A stretch of DNA of 64,000 nt, from NCBI GenBank assembly GCA_035551835.1, contig DASZMN010000014.1:1-64000 (forward strand), given 5' to 3'. Positions 7,552 through 17,009 of this stretch are shown here, piece by piece. A program made the translations under genes and the position numbers. The notes beneath the pieces were generated by a model. It searched no databases, was not told where the DNA came from, and saw nothing but the letters and a program-made list of their open reading frames with translations. The DNA comes from Bog-473 sp035551835 (GTDB lineage: Bacteria > Actinomycetota > Acidimicrobiia > Acidimicrobiales > RAAP-2). Each line of letters opens with the position of its first letter. Position 1 is the stretch's first letter.

Positions 7552-9027
7552 ATGGCCACGCCGGGGACGAACCGCTCGACCACGTCCGTCGAGGTCGAGC
7601 TGCTCCACGCACCCGACGCCGAGGCACGGCAGCGACGGGCCGCTGGCGCGCTGCTCGCCCGGGGCTGTCGGCGAGGCGACCGGGTCGTCTTCGCGCTCGG
7701 TTCTTCCGCCGACCTGATCTGCGCGGTGCTCGGAGCGGCCCGGGTCGGCCTCATCCCGGTCCTGCTCAATGCGACGCTGACCCCGGCCGAGCGCGACGCG
7801 CTGGCCGATGACGCGCAGCCGGCCGTCCGCATCCTCGACGCGGCATCGCTCGGCGCCCTGACCGCCGACGAGGCGGAAGCCCAGGGCCGCGCGACCGAGC
7901 TGGCGCCGTTCCCGCTCACCCGTCCGATGCACTACACGTCGGGTACCACCGGTCGGCCCAAGGGCGTCACGACCGGGCTGTGGGACGAGGCGACGGCCGA
8001 GCTCGTCTACGAGGACGAGGCGGCGGTCTGGCACTTCGACCCGTCCGACCTGCACATGGTCTGTTCGCCGATGTACCACACGGTCTCGATCCGGTTCTCG
8101 ACCAACACGCTGCTCGCCGGGGGCTCCCTCGCCATCCTGCGCCGATTCGACGCCGGCACGGCGCTCGACGCGCTGCGCCGCCTCCGCCCGACCACGACCT
8201 TCCTCGTGCCGACGCATCTGCAGCGCCTCTTGCGGCATCCGGGCCTCGGCCGCGACGAGCAATTCGACTCGTTGCGCCTGCTGGCCCACGCGGGCGCGCC
8301 GTGCCCCGAGCCCCTCAAGCGGGCGACCATGGCCCGGGCCCGCCCGGGGTCGGTCTGGGAGTTCTACGGCTCGACCGAGGCCCAGTACACGGTCTGCTCG
8401 CCCGAGGACTGGCTCGAGCATCCCGGCACGGTCGGACGCGCCCGTCCCGGACGACGGCTCTTCCTCGGGACCGGGCCCGGGCCCGTCTACGAGGTCCGCA
8501 CCGGCCTCGTAGACGAGCCCGCCATCTGGTGCGACCAGCCCGCCTTCGCTCGATTCAGCTATTGGCGTGACCCCGAGGCGACCGCCCACGCCTGGCGCGG
8601 GTCCGCCTGCACCGTCGGCGACCTGGGCCGCCTCGATCCGGACGGCTTCCTCTACCTGACCGGCCGCCGTCACGACCTCATCATCAGCGGGGGCGTCAAC
8701 GTCTACCCGGCCGAGATCGAGAACGTGCTCGCCGCCGTGCCCGGCGTGCGCGAGGTCGCCGTGTTCGGGGTGCCCGACGAGCAGTGGGGCCAGCGCGTCT
8801 GCGCCGCCTACGTCCCCGACACGGCCGTCGGCGTCGGCCCCTTCTCCGACCCCCGTCCGGCGGCCCTCGAGGACGCCCTGCGCGCCGCCGCGTCGGCCCG
8901 CCTGGCCCCGTACAAGCGGCCCAAGTCGTACGTCGCCGCCCCCGACCTGCCCCACACGGCGACCGGCAAGATGATCCGCCGGGCCGTACCCGAGCACCTC
9001 GGTCTCTCGGAGGCTCCGGGCGGCTGA
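7552..9027 (+). CDS. AMP-forming acyl-CoA synthetase / ligase
   Basis: A 491-residue member of the adenylate-forming superfamily that activates a carboxylic acid to an acyl-CoA. The P-loop is HYTSGTTGRPKG (127-138), followed by the YGSTE motif, GDLGRLDPDGFLYLTGR, the hinge RRHDLIISGGVNVYPAEIE, and the C-terminal catalytic lysine K473 in TATGKMIRR. The substrate acid is not predictable from these motifs. TACGCT at 7540-7545 ends 6 nt before the ATG, fitting leaderless expression. It is divergent from a sirtuin and 30 bp upstream of an aldehyde dehydrogenase, hinting at a small acid/aldehyde catabolic group. Confidence 0.9.
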   Translation: MATPGTNRSTTSVEVELLHAPDAEARQRRAAGALLARGCRRGDRVVFALGSSADLICAVLGAARVGLIPVLLNATLTPAERDALADDAQPAVRILDAASLGALTADEAEAQGRATELAPFPLTRPMHYTSGTTGRPKGVTTGLWDEATAELVYEDEAAVWHFDPSDLHMVCSPMYHTVSIRFSTNTLLAGGSLAILRRFDAGTALDALRRLRPTTTFLVPTHLQRLLRHPGLGRDEQFDSLRLLAHAGAPCPEPLKRATMARARPGSVWEFYGSTEAQYTVCSPEDWLEHPGTVGRARPGRRLFLGTGPGPVYEVRTGLVDEPAIWCDQPAFARFSYWRDPEATAHAWRGSACTVGDLGRLDPDGFLYLTGRRHDLIISGGVNVYPAEIENVLAAVPGVREVAVFGVPDEQWGQRVCAAYVPDTAVGVGPFSDPRPAALEDALRAAASARLAPYKRPKSYVAAPDLPHTATGKMIRRAVPEHLGLSEAPGG

Positions 9028-9057
9028 CGCGGCGGCGGTCCCGGGTAAGACTGGAAC

Positions 9058-10422
9058 ATGCCTTTTGCCACCATCAACCCCACCACCGGGAAGACGGAGA
9101 AAGAATTCCCGAGCATGACCCCCGCCGAGGTCGACGCGATCCTCGACCGGGCGGTCGCAGCCTTCGCCGACTACCGGACCACGACGTACTCCGAGCGGTC
9201 CCGCCACCTGATCACCGCCGCCCAGCTCCTCGAGGCGGAGGTCCCTGACGTCGCCCGCATCCTGACCACCGAGATGGGCAAGACGTTCGCGTCCGCCAAG
9301 GCCGAGGTCTCCAAGTGCGCCTCCGGTCTGCGCTGGTTCGCCGACAACGCCGAGCGCCTGCTCAGCGACGAGGTCATTGCCAGCAACGCGACGAAGTCGT
9401 ACGTCCACTATCAGCCGATCGGCGCCGTGCTCGCCGTGATGCCGTGGAACTTCCCGATGTGGCAGGTGATCCGGTTCGCCGCCCCCGCCTTGATGGTCGG
9501 CAACGTCGGCCTGTTGAAGCACGCGTCCAACGTGCCGCAGACCGGCCTGGCGATCGAGGACCTGTTCCGGCGGGCGGGACTTCCCGAGGGCGTCTTCACC
9601 AACCTGTTCGTAGAGTCCAAGGACGTCGCGGCGCTGATCGAGGACCCCCGTATCGCCGCGGTGACCCTCACCGGCAGCGAGCGAGCCGGCATCTCCGTGG
9701 CCTCCGCCGCCGGCCGCGCGCTGAAGAAGAGCGTGCTCGAGCTCGGGGGCTCGGACCCCTTCATCGTCTTGCCGTCGGCCGACCTCGATGCGTGCGTCCG
9801 CACGGCGGTGGCGGCCCGGGTGCAGAACAACGGTCAGTCGTGCATCGCGGCCAAGCGCTTCATCGTGCTGGACGAGGTCGCCGACGAGTTCCTGAGCCGC
9901 TTCACCGAAGCGATGGACGCGCTGGTTGTCGGCGACCCCTTCGAACCGGCCACCGATCTGGGGCCCATCGTCACCGAGGCCCAGCGCGAGGAGCTGGTCA
10001 ACCAGGTGGAGGCGGCGCGGGCCCAGGGGGCGACCGTGCACGCCGGCGCCAAGGTCCCCTCCGGTGACGGGTGGTACTTCCCGCCGACCGTGCTCTCGGG
10101 GATCACCGCCGACATGCCGGTGGCGCAAGAGGAGATCTTCGGACCGGTGGCGCTCGTGCTGCGCGTGCCCGACCTCACTGCCGCGATCGCGGCCGCCAAC
10201 GCGACGACCTTCGGACTGGGCTCGAGCGTCTGGAGCAACGACGCGGACGAGATCGCACGGTGCATCGAGGAGGTCGAGGCCGGCCAGGTCTTTGTGAACG
10301 CCATGGTCGTGTCGACGCCCGAGCTGCCCTTCGGCGGGATCAAGCGATCGGGCTATGGCCGCGAGTTGTCCGAGCTCGGGTTGAAGGAGTTCACCAACCC
10401 GAAGACCGTATGGATCGCCTGA
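9058..10422 (+). CDS. NAD(P)-dependent aldehyde dehydrogenase, succinate-semialdehyde type
   Basis: A 454-residue ALDH with general base E228 (LELGGSDPF) and nucleophile C262 (NNGQSCIAAKRF). The cofactor segment MPWNFPMWQVIRFAAPALMVGNVGLLKHASN matches the succinate-semialdehyde dehydrogenase group of the GabD2 type. It would oxidise succinate semialdehyde or a similar short aldehyde to the acid. With the nearby gamma-glutamyl-amine genes this could complete a GABA/polyamine route, though the genes are not in one operon. TAAGAC lies 6-7 nt upstream of the ATG. Confidence 0.88.
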   Translation: MPFATINPTTGKTEKEFPSMTPAEVDAILDRAVAAFADYRTTTYSERSRHLITAAQLLEAEVPDVARILTTEMGKTFASAKAEVSKCASGLRWFADNAERLLSDEVIASNATKSYVHYQPIGAVLAVMPWNFPMWQVIRFAAPALMVGNVGLLKHASNVPQTGLAIEDLFRRAGLPEGVFTNLFVESKDVAALIEDPRIAAVTLTGSERAGISVASAAGRALKKSVLELGGSDPFIVLPSADLDACVRTAVAARVQNNGQSCIAAKRFIVLDEVADEFLSRFTEAMDALVVGDPFEPATDLGPIVTEAQREELVNQVEAARAQGATVHAGAKVPSGDGWYFPPTVLSGITADMPVAQEEIFGPVALVLRVPDLTAAIAAANATTFGLGSSVWSNDADEIARCIEEVEAGQVFVNAMVVSTPELPFGGIKRSGYGRELSELGLKEFTNPKTVWIA

Positions 10423-10468
10423 TCCAGAGCGCACGTTCCGTCGCCGGGGCGGCGACGCGTGAGGCCCG

Positions 10469-11635
10469 ATGACCAACGAGATCACCTACCTCGACCACGC
10501 GGCAACTTCTGCGCTGCGACCCGAGGCGGCGGCGGCCATGGCGTCGGTCCACGAGCGCAAGCTCGGCAACCCGACCGGGAGCCACCCGCCGGCGCAGCGC
10601 GCCCGGGCGCTGCTCGAAGAGGCGCGGGACGAGGTCGCAACGTTTCTCGGCCGCGACCCGGGTGAGATCGTCTTCACCTCCGGCGGGACCGAGGCGGCCA
10701 ACCTGGCCGTCCTGGGCACGGCCGAGGCCGCGCTCCGCGCTCGCGGCGAGGCCGTCGTGTTGGCGTCGGCCGTCGAGCACCCCGCAGTGCGCGAATCGGC
10801 GAAGGCGGCCGGCCTCGTCGGCGTCGACGTCCGAGAGCTGCCGGTGGACCACGGCGGCGTCATCGACCGCGACGCCTTGGCGCGCACGCTCTCGTCGCGC
10901 TGCACGGTGATCGCAGTCATGACGGCCAACAACGAGACGGGGGTGATCCAGCCCTTGGCCGACGTCGTCAGTTCGGTGCGGCGGCGTGCGCCGAACGCGT
11001 ACGTCTTCACCGACGCGGTGCAGGCCGCGCCCTTTCTCGACCTGGCCGAGGTGACCGAAGGCGTGGACATGGTGGGCCTCAGCGCGCACAAGTTCGGTGG
11101 GCCGGTGGGCATCGGGGCGCTGGCGGTGGCTCCGGGGGTGACGCTGTGGCCGCGCCAGCATGGCGGGGGACAGGAGCGGGAACGCCGCAGCGGGACCCAG
11201 GACGTCGCGGGTGCGGCCGGGATGGCCACGGCGTTGCAGCTGGTGGCCAAGGAGCGCACCGCCGCCACCGCGCGGGTGACTGGCCTGCGGGACCGGTTGA
11301 CGCAGGAGCTGCTCGCCGCGGTGCCCTGGGCGCACCGGACCGTGCCGGACGGCGTCGCGGTGCTCCCCGGGCATCTCCACCTCTGTCTCCCTGGCGTCGA
11401 CCGCGAGGAGTTGCTCGTGGCCCTCGGCCGCGTGGGGATCTGCGTGTCCGGCGGCTCCTCCTGTGCCAGCGGTGCGCTCGAGCCCAGCCACGTGCTGGCC
11501 GCCATGGGCATCGGCGCCGATACGGCCGCAGGCGCCGTTCGCTTCTCGCTGGGGTACGACAGCACCGACGAGGACGTCGACCGGGCGCTCGCCGTGGTCC
11601 CCGGCCTGGCCGCCTCCCTGCGTCGGACCGTCTGA
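10469..11635 (+). CDS. Cysteine desulfurase (NifS/IscS family)
   Basis: A 388-residue PLP enzyme that takes sulfur from cysteine as a persulfide. TYLDHAATS near the N-terminus, the PLP lysine K208 in SAHKFGG and the catalytic C332 in GGSSCASGALE are all visible. The short loop around the cysteine fits the IscS/NifS class rather than SufS. Its immediate partner downstream is mnmA, so the main job is probably to supply sulfur for tRNA 2-thiouridine, possibly also Fe-S clusters. The arrangement desulfurase-mnmA-ligA recurs in Actinobacteria. Confidence 0.94.
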   Translation: MTNEITYLDHAATSALRPEAAAAMASVHERKLGNPTGSHPPAQRARALLEEARDEVATFLGRDPGEIVFTSGGTEAANLAVLGTAEAALRARGEAVVLASAVEHPAVRESAKAAGLVGVDVRELPVDHGGVIDRDALARTLSSRCTVIAVMTANNETGVIQPLADVVSSVRRRAPNAYVFTDAVQAAPFLDLAEVTEGVDMVGLSAHKFGGPVGIGALAVAPGVTLWPRQHGGGQERERRSGTQDVAGAAGMATALQLVAKERTAATARVTGLRDRLTQELLAAVPWAHRTVPDGVAVLPGHLHLCLPGVDREELLVALGRVGICVSGGSSCASGALEPSHVLAAMGIGADTAAGAVRFSLGYDSTDEDVDRALAVVPGLAASLRRTV

Positions 11636-11656
11636 ACCCGGTGGCACACTGTGCGC

Positions 11657-12739
11657 ATGCGCACGCGGGTGCTCGTCGCCATGTCCGGGGGAGTGGACTC
11701 CTCCGTCGCGGCCGCGCTCCTGGTGGAGCGGGGACATGAGGTCGTGGGCGCGACGCTCAAGCTGTGGGGCGGCGAGTCGGACTCGGGCTGTTGCTCGGTC
11801 GCGGACGTCGAGGACGCCCGGCGGGTGGCGCAGCAGCTGGGTATCGAGCACCATGTCTTCAACCTGACCGAGGAGTTCGACCGCCACGTGGTGGCCCCCT
11901 ACGTCGGTGCGCACGCCGCCGGCCGGACGCCGAACCCGTGCATCGAGTGCAACCGGACGATGAAGTTCGACCGGCTGCTGCACCGTTCTGATCGGCTTGG
12001 CTTCGACCGGCTGGCCACGGGCCACCATGCCCGGGTCACGAGCGGGCGGACCGGGCGGACCGGGCGCACACACTCCTTGCGCCGCGGTGTCGATACCGCC
12101 AAGGACCAGTCCTACGTGCTGTCGATGCTCGGCCAGGACGAACTGTCCCGTGTCCTGTTCCCGGTGGGGGAGATGACCAAGAACGAGGTGCGGTTGCACG
12201 CAGGCCGGCTCGGGTTGCGGACGGCGCTCAAGCCGGACAGCCAGGACGTCTGCTTCATCGGCAGCGCGGAGGGACGGCTGGGCTTCCTCGGGCAGCGGAT
12301 CGCGATGCACCCGGGTGAGGTCGTCGACGGTGCGGGCAACGCCGCGGGGACCGTCGAGGCGGTGGAACTGGTCACGGTCGGGCAACGACGCGGCATGGGT
12401 CACGGCGGCGACGGGAAGCGGCGTTACGTGACGCACGTCGACGTGGCGGCCCGGCGGGTGACGGTCGGGGGGGCCGACGAGGTGACGCGGACCGGCGTCT
12501 TCCTGCCCGAGTCCTCGCTCACGTGGGTGCGCGACCCGCTGGCCGGCGGGGCCCGCGCCGTGGCACAGGTGAGCGCGCACGGACGGCCGATCGCGTGCAC
12601 GGTCGAGGCCGGCGACGACGGGTCGGGTCTGATGGTCCGGTTCGACTCCCCGCAGCGACCCGTCGCGCCCGGACAGACCGTCGCCCTCTACGACGCCAAC
12701 GACCCCGACGCCGTGGTCGGCGCGGGCATCGCCGCCTGA
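11657..12739 (+). CDS. mnmA: tRNA-specific 2-thiouridylase MnmA
   Basis: A 360-residue enzyme that thiolates U34 of Lys, Glu and Gln tRNAs using ATP and persulfide sulfur. The PP-loop SGGVDSS is at residues 10-16. The two catalytic cysteines are C98 (NPCIECNRTMKF) and C199 (DSQDVCFI), matching the pair in characterised MnmA. A GTG 6 nt upstream is an alternative start; the ATG at 11657 is preferred. The start lies in a perfect 14-bp palindrome. Residues 128-137 contain a triplicated Gly-Arg-Thr unit from a 9-bp DNA repeat, in a loop that varies in length across the family. Confidence 0.96.
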   Translation: MRTRVLVAMSGGVDSSVAAALLVERGHEVVGATLKLWGGESDSGCCSVADVEDARRVAQQLGIEHHVFNLTEEFDRHVVAPYVGAHAAGRTPNPCIECNRTMKFDRLLHRSDRLGFDRLATGHHARVTSGRTGRTGRTHSLRRGVDTAKDQSYVLSMLGQDELSRVLFPVGEMTKNEVRLHAGRLGLRTALKPDSQDVCFIGSAEGRLGFLGQRIAMHPGEVVDGAGNAAGTVEAVELVTVGQRRGMGHGGDGKRRYVTHVDVAARRVTVGGADEVTRTGVFLPESSLTWVRDPLAGGARAVAQVSAHGRPIACTVEAGDDGSGLMVRFDSPQRPVAPGQTVALYDANDPDAVVGAGIAA

Positions 12740-12741
12740 CC

Positions 12742-14865
12742 ATGGCGCGGAACGGAGCGGAGGGGAACGGGCGCAAGGTGCCGCAGGAGGCCGCGGCGAG
12801 GATCGAGGAGCTGCGGGGGCTGATCCGCCACCACAACGAGTTGTACAACGTGCTGGACGCGCCGGAGATCCCCGACGCCGAGTACGACCTGTTGGTCGTC
12901 GAGTTGCGCCAGCTCGAATCGGACCATCCGGAACTGGTCACCCCGGACTCGCCGACCAACACCGTGGGAGCGGCGCCATCGGGTCTCTTCCAAGAGGTCC
13001 GTCACCGGGTCCCGATGATGAGCCTCGACAACGCGTTCGACGAGTCGGAGCTGCGCGCCTGGGCGGAACGCCTCCGCCGCGTCGTGCCCGAGCTCGAGCT
13101 CGCGGCGCTCGCGTTCTCGACCGAGCCGAAGGTGGACGGCGTCGCGATGTCGCTCACCTACGAGCGCGGCACGTTCGTCCAAGCGGCGACGCGCGGTGAC
13201 GGCGTGACCGGCGAGGACGTGACGGCCAACGTCGCCACCGTCGGCGACGTCCCGCACGAGCTGGCCGAGGCCGGAGGCCCGTACCCCGACGTGCTCGAGG
13301 TGCGCGGGGAGATCTACATGCCCGTCGCAGAATTCGAGGCGATGAACAAGCGTCAGGCCGACGCCGGCGAGCGGCTCTTCGTGAACCCGCGCAACTCGGC
13401 GGCCGGCGCGCTGCGCCAGAAGGACGCCGCGGTCACCGCCCGGCGGCCGTTGCACTTCTGGGCCTATTCGGTCGGCGTGGTGGAAGGGGCCCCGGCGAAG
13501 AGCACATGGCCCGCGGGCACCCAGAGCGAGACGCTGGCCCAGCTGGCCAAGGCGGGATTCCCGGTGAGTCCCGACGCTCGGCGCGTGGAGGGCATGGCGG
13601 CGGTCGAAGCGCGGTGCCGCGAGCTGGAGGCGGCGCGGCACTCGCTCGCCTACGAGATCGACGGCGTCGTGGCCAAGGTCGACGACTTCGCCCTGCAGAA
13701 GGTGCTGGGCGCCACGTCGCGCGCACCGCGCTGGGCCATCGCCTTCAAGTTCCCGCCCGAGGAGCGCACGACCCGGCTGCTCGACATCATGGTCTCCATC
13801 GGACGGACGGGCCGGGCGACGCCGTTCGCCCGCCTCGAGCCCGTCTTCGTGGGCGGATCCACCGTGGGGGTGGCGACCCTGCACAACCAGGACCAGGTGG
13901 CGGCCAAGGACGTCCGTCCGGGCGACCTGGTCACCGTGCGCAAGGCGGGCGACGTCATTCCCGAGGTGGTCGGCCCGGTGAAGGACGGCCCGGGGGTCCC
14001 GGCGCGCCGCAAGCCGAAGTGGAAGTTCCCGACGAAGTGTCCGTCGTGCGGCGAGCCGCTGGTGCGGTTGCCCGGTGAGAGCGACACCTTCTGCACCAAC
14101 ATCGACTGCCCGTCGCAGCGCGTGCAGCGGATCGCGCACTACGCGTCGCGGGGCGCGATGGACATCGAGAGCCTGGGCGAGGAGCGGGTGTTCCAGCTCG
14201 TCGGGGCGGGGCTGATCAACGACCCGCCCGACCTCTACGAACTGCGCGTCGAGCAGCTCGTGGAGTTGGAGCGCTTTGCGCGGATCTCGGCGTCCAACCT
14301 GGTGGCGGCGATCGGGGCCTCCAAGACCCAGCCCCTCAGCCGGTTGCTCGTGGCTCTGGGGATCCGGCACCTGGGCCCCACGGGGGCGAAGGCGCTCGCC
14401 CGCGCCTTTGGAGATCTCGAGGCGATCGTCTCGGCCGACGTGGGGGCGTTGGCCGCCGTCGACGGCGTGGGCGGGGTGATCGCGGCGAGCGTCGCGGAGT
14501 TCCTGAGCCAGAACGAGCCCGTGCTCGAGCGACTGCGGGCCGCGGGGGTCAACACGGAGGAGCCGGGGGCCGCCGGGACGACGGGCGGCGGGGCCGGGGC
14601 GGTCGATGCCCCGGAACAGACGCTCGACGGCAAGACGGTGGTGGTCACGGGGGCGGTGCCGGGCTACACGCGGGAGGGGGCGGAGGAGGCGATCGTGGCG
14701 CGGGGCGGCAAGTCGCCGGGCAGCGTGTCGAAGAAGACGTTCGCGCTCGTCGTGGGGGAGTCGCCGGGGGCGAGCAAGACCAAGAAGGCCGAGGAGCTCG
14801 GGATTCCGACGGTCGACGCGTCCGGTTTCGACGCGCTGCTCGACACGGGCGCGCTACCGGGGTGA
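12742..14865 (+). CDS. ligA: NAD-dependent DNA ligase LigA
   Basis: A 707-residue, full-length bacterial DNA ligase. The order is domain Ia (HNELYNVLDAPEIPDAEYD, residues 31-49), the adenylation domain with catalytic lysine K130 in STEPKVDGVAMS, the OB fold, a four-cysteine zinc finger (CPSCGEP then CTNIDCPS), helix-hairpin-helix repeats, and a C-terminal BRCT domain beginning near LDGKTVVVTGAV. A Gly/Ala-rich linker precedes the BRCT. The ATG at 12742 follows the mnmA stop by 2 nt, so the two are co-transcribed. It seals nicks in replication and repair. Confidence 0.97.
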   Translation: MARNGAEGNGRKVPQEAAARIEELRGLIRHHNELYNVLDAPEIPDAEYDLLVVELRQLESDHPELVTPDSPTNTVGAAPSGLFQEVRHRVPMMSLDNAFDESELRAWAERLRRVVPELELAALAFSTEPKVDGVAMSLTYERGTFVQAATRGDGVTGEDVTANVATVGDVPHELAEAGGPYPDVLEVRGEIYMPVAEFEAMNKRQADAGERLFVNPRNSAAGALRQKDAAVTARRPLHFWAYSVGVVEGAPAKSTWPAGTQSETLAQLAKAGFPVSPDARRVEGMAAVEARCRELEAARHSLAYEIDGVVAKVDDFALQKVLGATSRAPRWAIAFKFPPEERTTRLLDIMVSIGRTGRATPFARLEPVFVGGSTVGVATLHNQDQVAAKDVRPGDLVTVRKAGDVIPEVVGPVKDGPGVPARRKPKWKFPTKCPSCGEPLVRLPGESDTFCTNIDCPSQRVQRIAHYASRGAMDIESLGEERVFQLVGAGLINDPPDLYELRVEQLVELERFARISASNLVAAIGASKTQPLSRLLVALGIRHLGPTGAKALARAFGDLEAIVSADVGALAAVDGVGGVIAASVAEFLSQNEPVLERLRAAGVNTEEPGAAGTTGGGAGAVDAPEQTLDGKTVVVTGAVPGYTREGAEEAIVARGGKSPGSVSKKTFALVVGESPGASKTKKAEELGIPTVDASGFDALLDTGALPG

Positions 14866-14968
14866 GGTCCGTGCCGGCCGAGGGCGGCACCCGTGATCGG
14901 CAAGGGGCGTGCAGGTCGGGGGGTGTCCACCGAACGGGTGGCGGTTGTCGGTAGCCTGAATTCGCCCG

Positions 14969-17005
14969 ATGCCCCTGATCTCTGATTCCATCGGCCGGGT
15001 CCTTGGGAAGCGGTACCGGCTGCTCTCCGCCCTGGGCACCGGCAGTTCCGCTCACGTCTATCTGGCCGAGGATGTGTCGCTGCAGCGCCACGTCGCGGTC
15101 AAGGTGCTGCAGCCGGGGCTGGCCGCAGACGAGGCCTTCTTGAAGCGCTTCCGAGCCGAGGCGCGGTCGGTGGCGTCGCTCAACCATCCGCACGTGCTGC
15201 GGGTCTTCGATTGGGGCGAGGACGCCGACGAGCCGTATCTCGTGCTCGAATATTTGGGCGGCGGGTCGTTGCGGGACCTGCTGGACCGGGGCGTCCGGCT
15301 GACGCACGCGCAGGCGGCGCAGTTGGGCGCCGAGGTGGCGCAGGGCCTCGCGTACGCGCACGTGCGCGGGCTGGTGCACCGGGACATCAAGCCGGCGAAC
15401 CTCTTGTTCGACGAGGAGAGCCGGGTGCGGATCGCCGACTTCGGCGTGGCGCGCGCGTTGGCGGAGGCGGCGTGGACCGAGCCGGCGGGGGCGATGGTGG
15501 GTACGGCCCGGTACATCTCGCCCGAGGCGGCGGAGGGCAAGCCGGTGGACGGACGGGCCGACGTCTACTCGCTCGCGCTGGTCCTGTACGAGGCGGTGGC
15601 GGGCACCGTCCCCTTCGTCACCGACACGACGATGGGAACGCTGGCGGCGCGCATCGGCCAGACGCTGCCCCACGACCCCTTGTTGGGGCCGCTCGACGAC
15701 GTGCTGGCGCGCGCCGCCGCTCCCGACGTCACGGCCCGGCTGGATGCCGCGGGCCTGGCGGCGCGTCTCGGTGCACTGGCCTCGGCGCTGCCGACCCCGG
15801 CGCCGCTGCCGCTGGTGTTCACCCATATCGAGCGGTCGGCGCCCATCACGGGGTTCCAGGCGCCCGGCGTCAACGAGCTGACCGAGACGAAGGTGGCGGC
15901 GCTCGGCGCGGCGGCGGCGACGGCGGCGGCCGCGGCGGCCGCGGCGGCGGGCGCGCCCGTCGGGACGAAGGCGGGGCCCGGTGAGATCTTCGACGCCGAG
16001 CCCCTCGGCGACTCGGCGACGGTGGCCGGCACGCCGGCACCTGGCGCGCCGACGGTGGCGCGGGCACGGACGCGACGGCGCTGGTTCGGCGGCGGTGGGG
16101 GCGGTATCCGGCGGCGGACGTGGGTGATCGCGGCGGCCGTGCTGGCGGCGGTGCTGTTGGCGGCCGGCCTCACCGTGGCCTTCGGGACCAACGTGTTCAC
16201 GCCCTCACACCCGACGCCCGCGGTGGCCAACCTGACGGTGGCCCAGGCGAGGACGGCGCTGACCAAGGTGCACATGAACCTGGCGCTGGGGGCGCCGGTC
16301 AAGTCGATCACCGTGGGATCGGGCGACATCGTGTCGCAGTCCCCGAAGGCCGGCGTGTCGGAGAAGGAGGGCACGACCGTCACGGTGGTGGTCTCGGACG
16401 GGCCGCCCAACGTCGCCGTGCCGAACCTGTCGGGCATGACATGCGCCCAGGCGGCGAGCGCGTTGCAGGCGGCGCACTTCAAGTCGGTCTGCGCCGCGGG
16501 GGTGTACAACAACAGCGTCGCCGCCCAGGTGCTCGCCGGGTGGTCGATCGGCACCACGCAAACTCCGACGACGGCGCCCTACGGGAGCACCATCACGCTG
16601 GTGCCTTCGCTCGGTCACGAGCCCGCGACGGTGCCGAACATCCCGTCCAGCTACACCTACGCCCAGGCCCAGGCCGCGCTGCAGGCCGTCGGGCTGGCGG
16701 CCACGCAGAACCCCGAGCCCGACGCGACCGTGCCGAACGGCCAGGTGATCTCGACGTCGCCGGCCAGCGGGGCGCCCGCGCCCTTTGGGTCCACCGTCAC
16801 GGTGAACGTGTCGACCGGACCACCCACGACGACGGTGCCCAACGTGGTCCAGGACACGGTGTCGCAGGCGACGACCGCGATCCAGGGCGCCGGCCTGAGC
16901 GTGTCGGGCGTGTCGGGCAATCCGTCGCACAACGTGATCGGCACCCAGCCCTCCATCGGCTCGACCGTCCCGACGGGATCGTCCGTCCAGCTGATCACCC
17001 ACTGA
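14969..17005 (+). CDS. PASTA-domain Ser/Thr protein kinase (PknB-like)
   Basis: A 678-residue transmembrane kinase. The cytoplasmic catalytic domain spans about residues 16-270, with Lys45 in VAVKVL, HRDIKPAN at 137-144 and DFG at 157-159. A linker with an Ala-rich tract (about 311-328) and a basic Arg segment leads to one membrane helix at about 384-406. The outer part holds four PASTA repeats (from about 417 to 678), each ending in a VTVxVS-like strand. Such kinases sense muropeptides or lipid II and control wall growth and division. Unlike the classic pknB locus, no pbpA, rodA or phosphatase gene is adjacent. TAGCCT lies 11 nt upstream of the ATG. Confidence 0.94.
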   Translation: MPLISDSIGRVLGKRYRLLSALGTGSSAHVYLAEDVSLQRHVAVKVLQPGLAADEAFLKRFRAEARSVASLNHPHVLRVFDWGEDADEPYLVLEYLGGGSLRDLLDRGVRLTHAQAAQLGAEVAQGLAYAHVRGLVHRDIKPANLLFDEESRVRIADFGVARALAEAAWTEPAGAMVGTARYISPEAAEGKPVDGRADVYSLALVLYEAVAGTVPFVTDTTMGTLAARIGQTLPHDPLLGPLDDVLARAAAPDVTARLDAAGLAARLGALASALPTPAPLPLVFTHIERSAPITGFQAPGVNELTETKVAALGAAAATAAAAAAAAAGAPVGTKAGPGEIFDAEPLGDSATVAGTPAPGAPTVARARTRRRWFGGGGGGIRRRTWVIAAAVLAAVLLAAGLTVAFGTNVFTPSHPTPAVANLTVAQARTALTKVHMNLALGAPVKSITVGSGDIVSQSPKAGVSEKEGTTVTVVVSDGPPNVAVPNLSGMTCAQAASALQAAHFKSVCAAGVYNNSVAAQVLAGWSIGTTQTPTTAPYGSTITLVPSLGHEPATVPNIPSSYTYAQAQAALQAVGLAATQNPEPDATVPNGQVISTSPASGAPAPFGSTVTVNVSTGPPTTTVPNVVQDTVSQATTAIQGAGLSVSGVSGNPSHNVIGTQPSIGSTVPTGSSVQLITH

Positions 17006-17009
17006 GTGG

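Noticed and set aside
7405..10485. Long minus-strand open frame opposite the acyl-CoA ligase and aldehyde dehydrogenase
   Set aside because: Same cause; the plus strand encodes recognisable enzymes with full motif sets and the antisense product has none.
15905..15950. GCG-rich tract as a regulatory repeat
   Set aside because: It is inside the PASTA kinase gene and encodes an Ala-rich linker; no sign of separate function.
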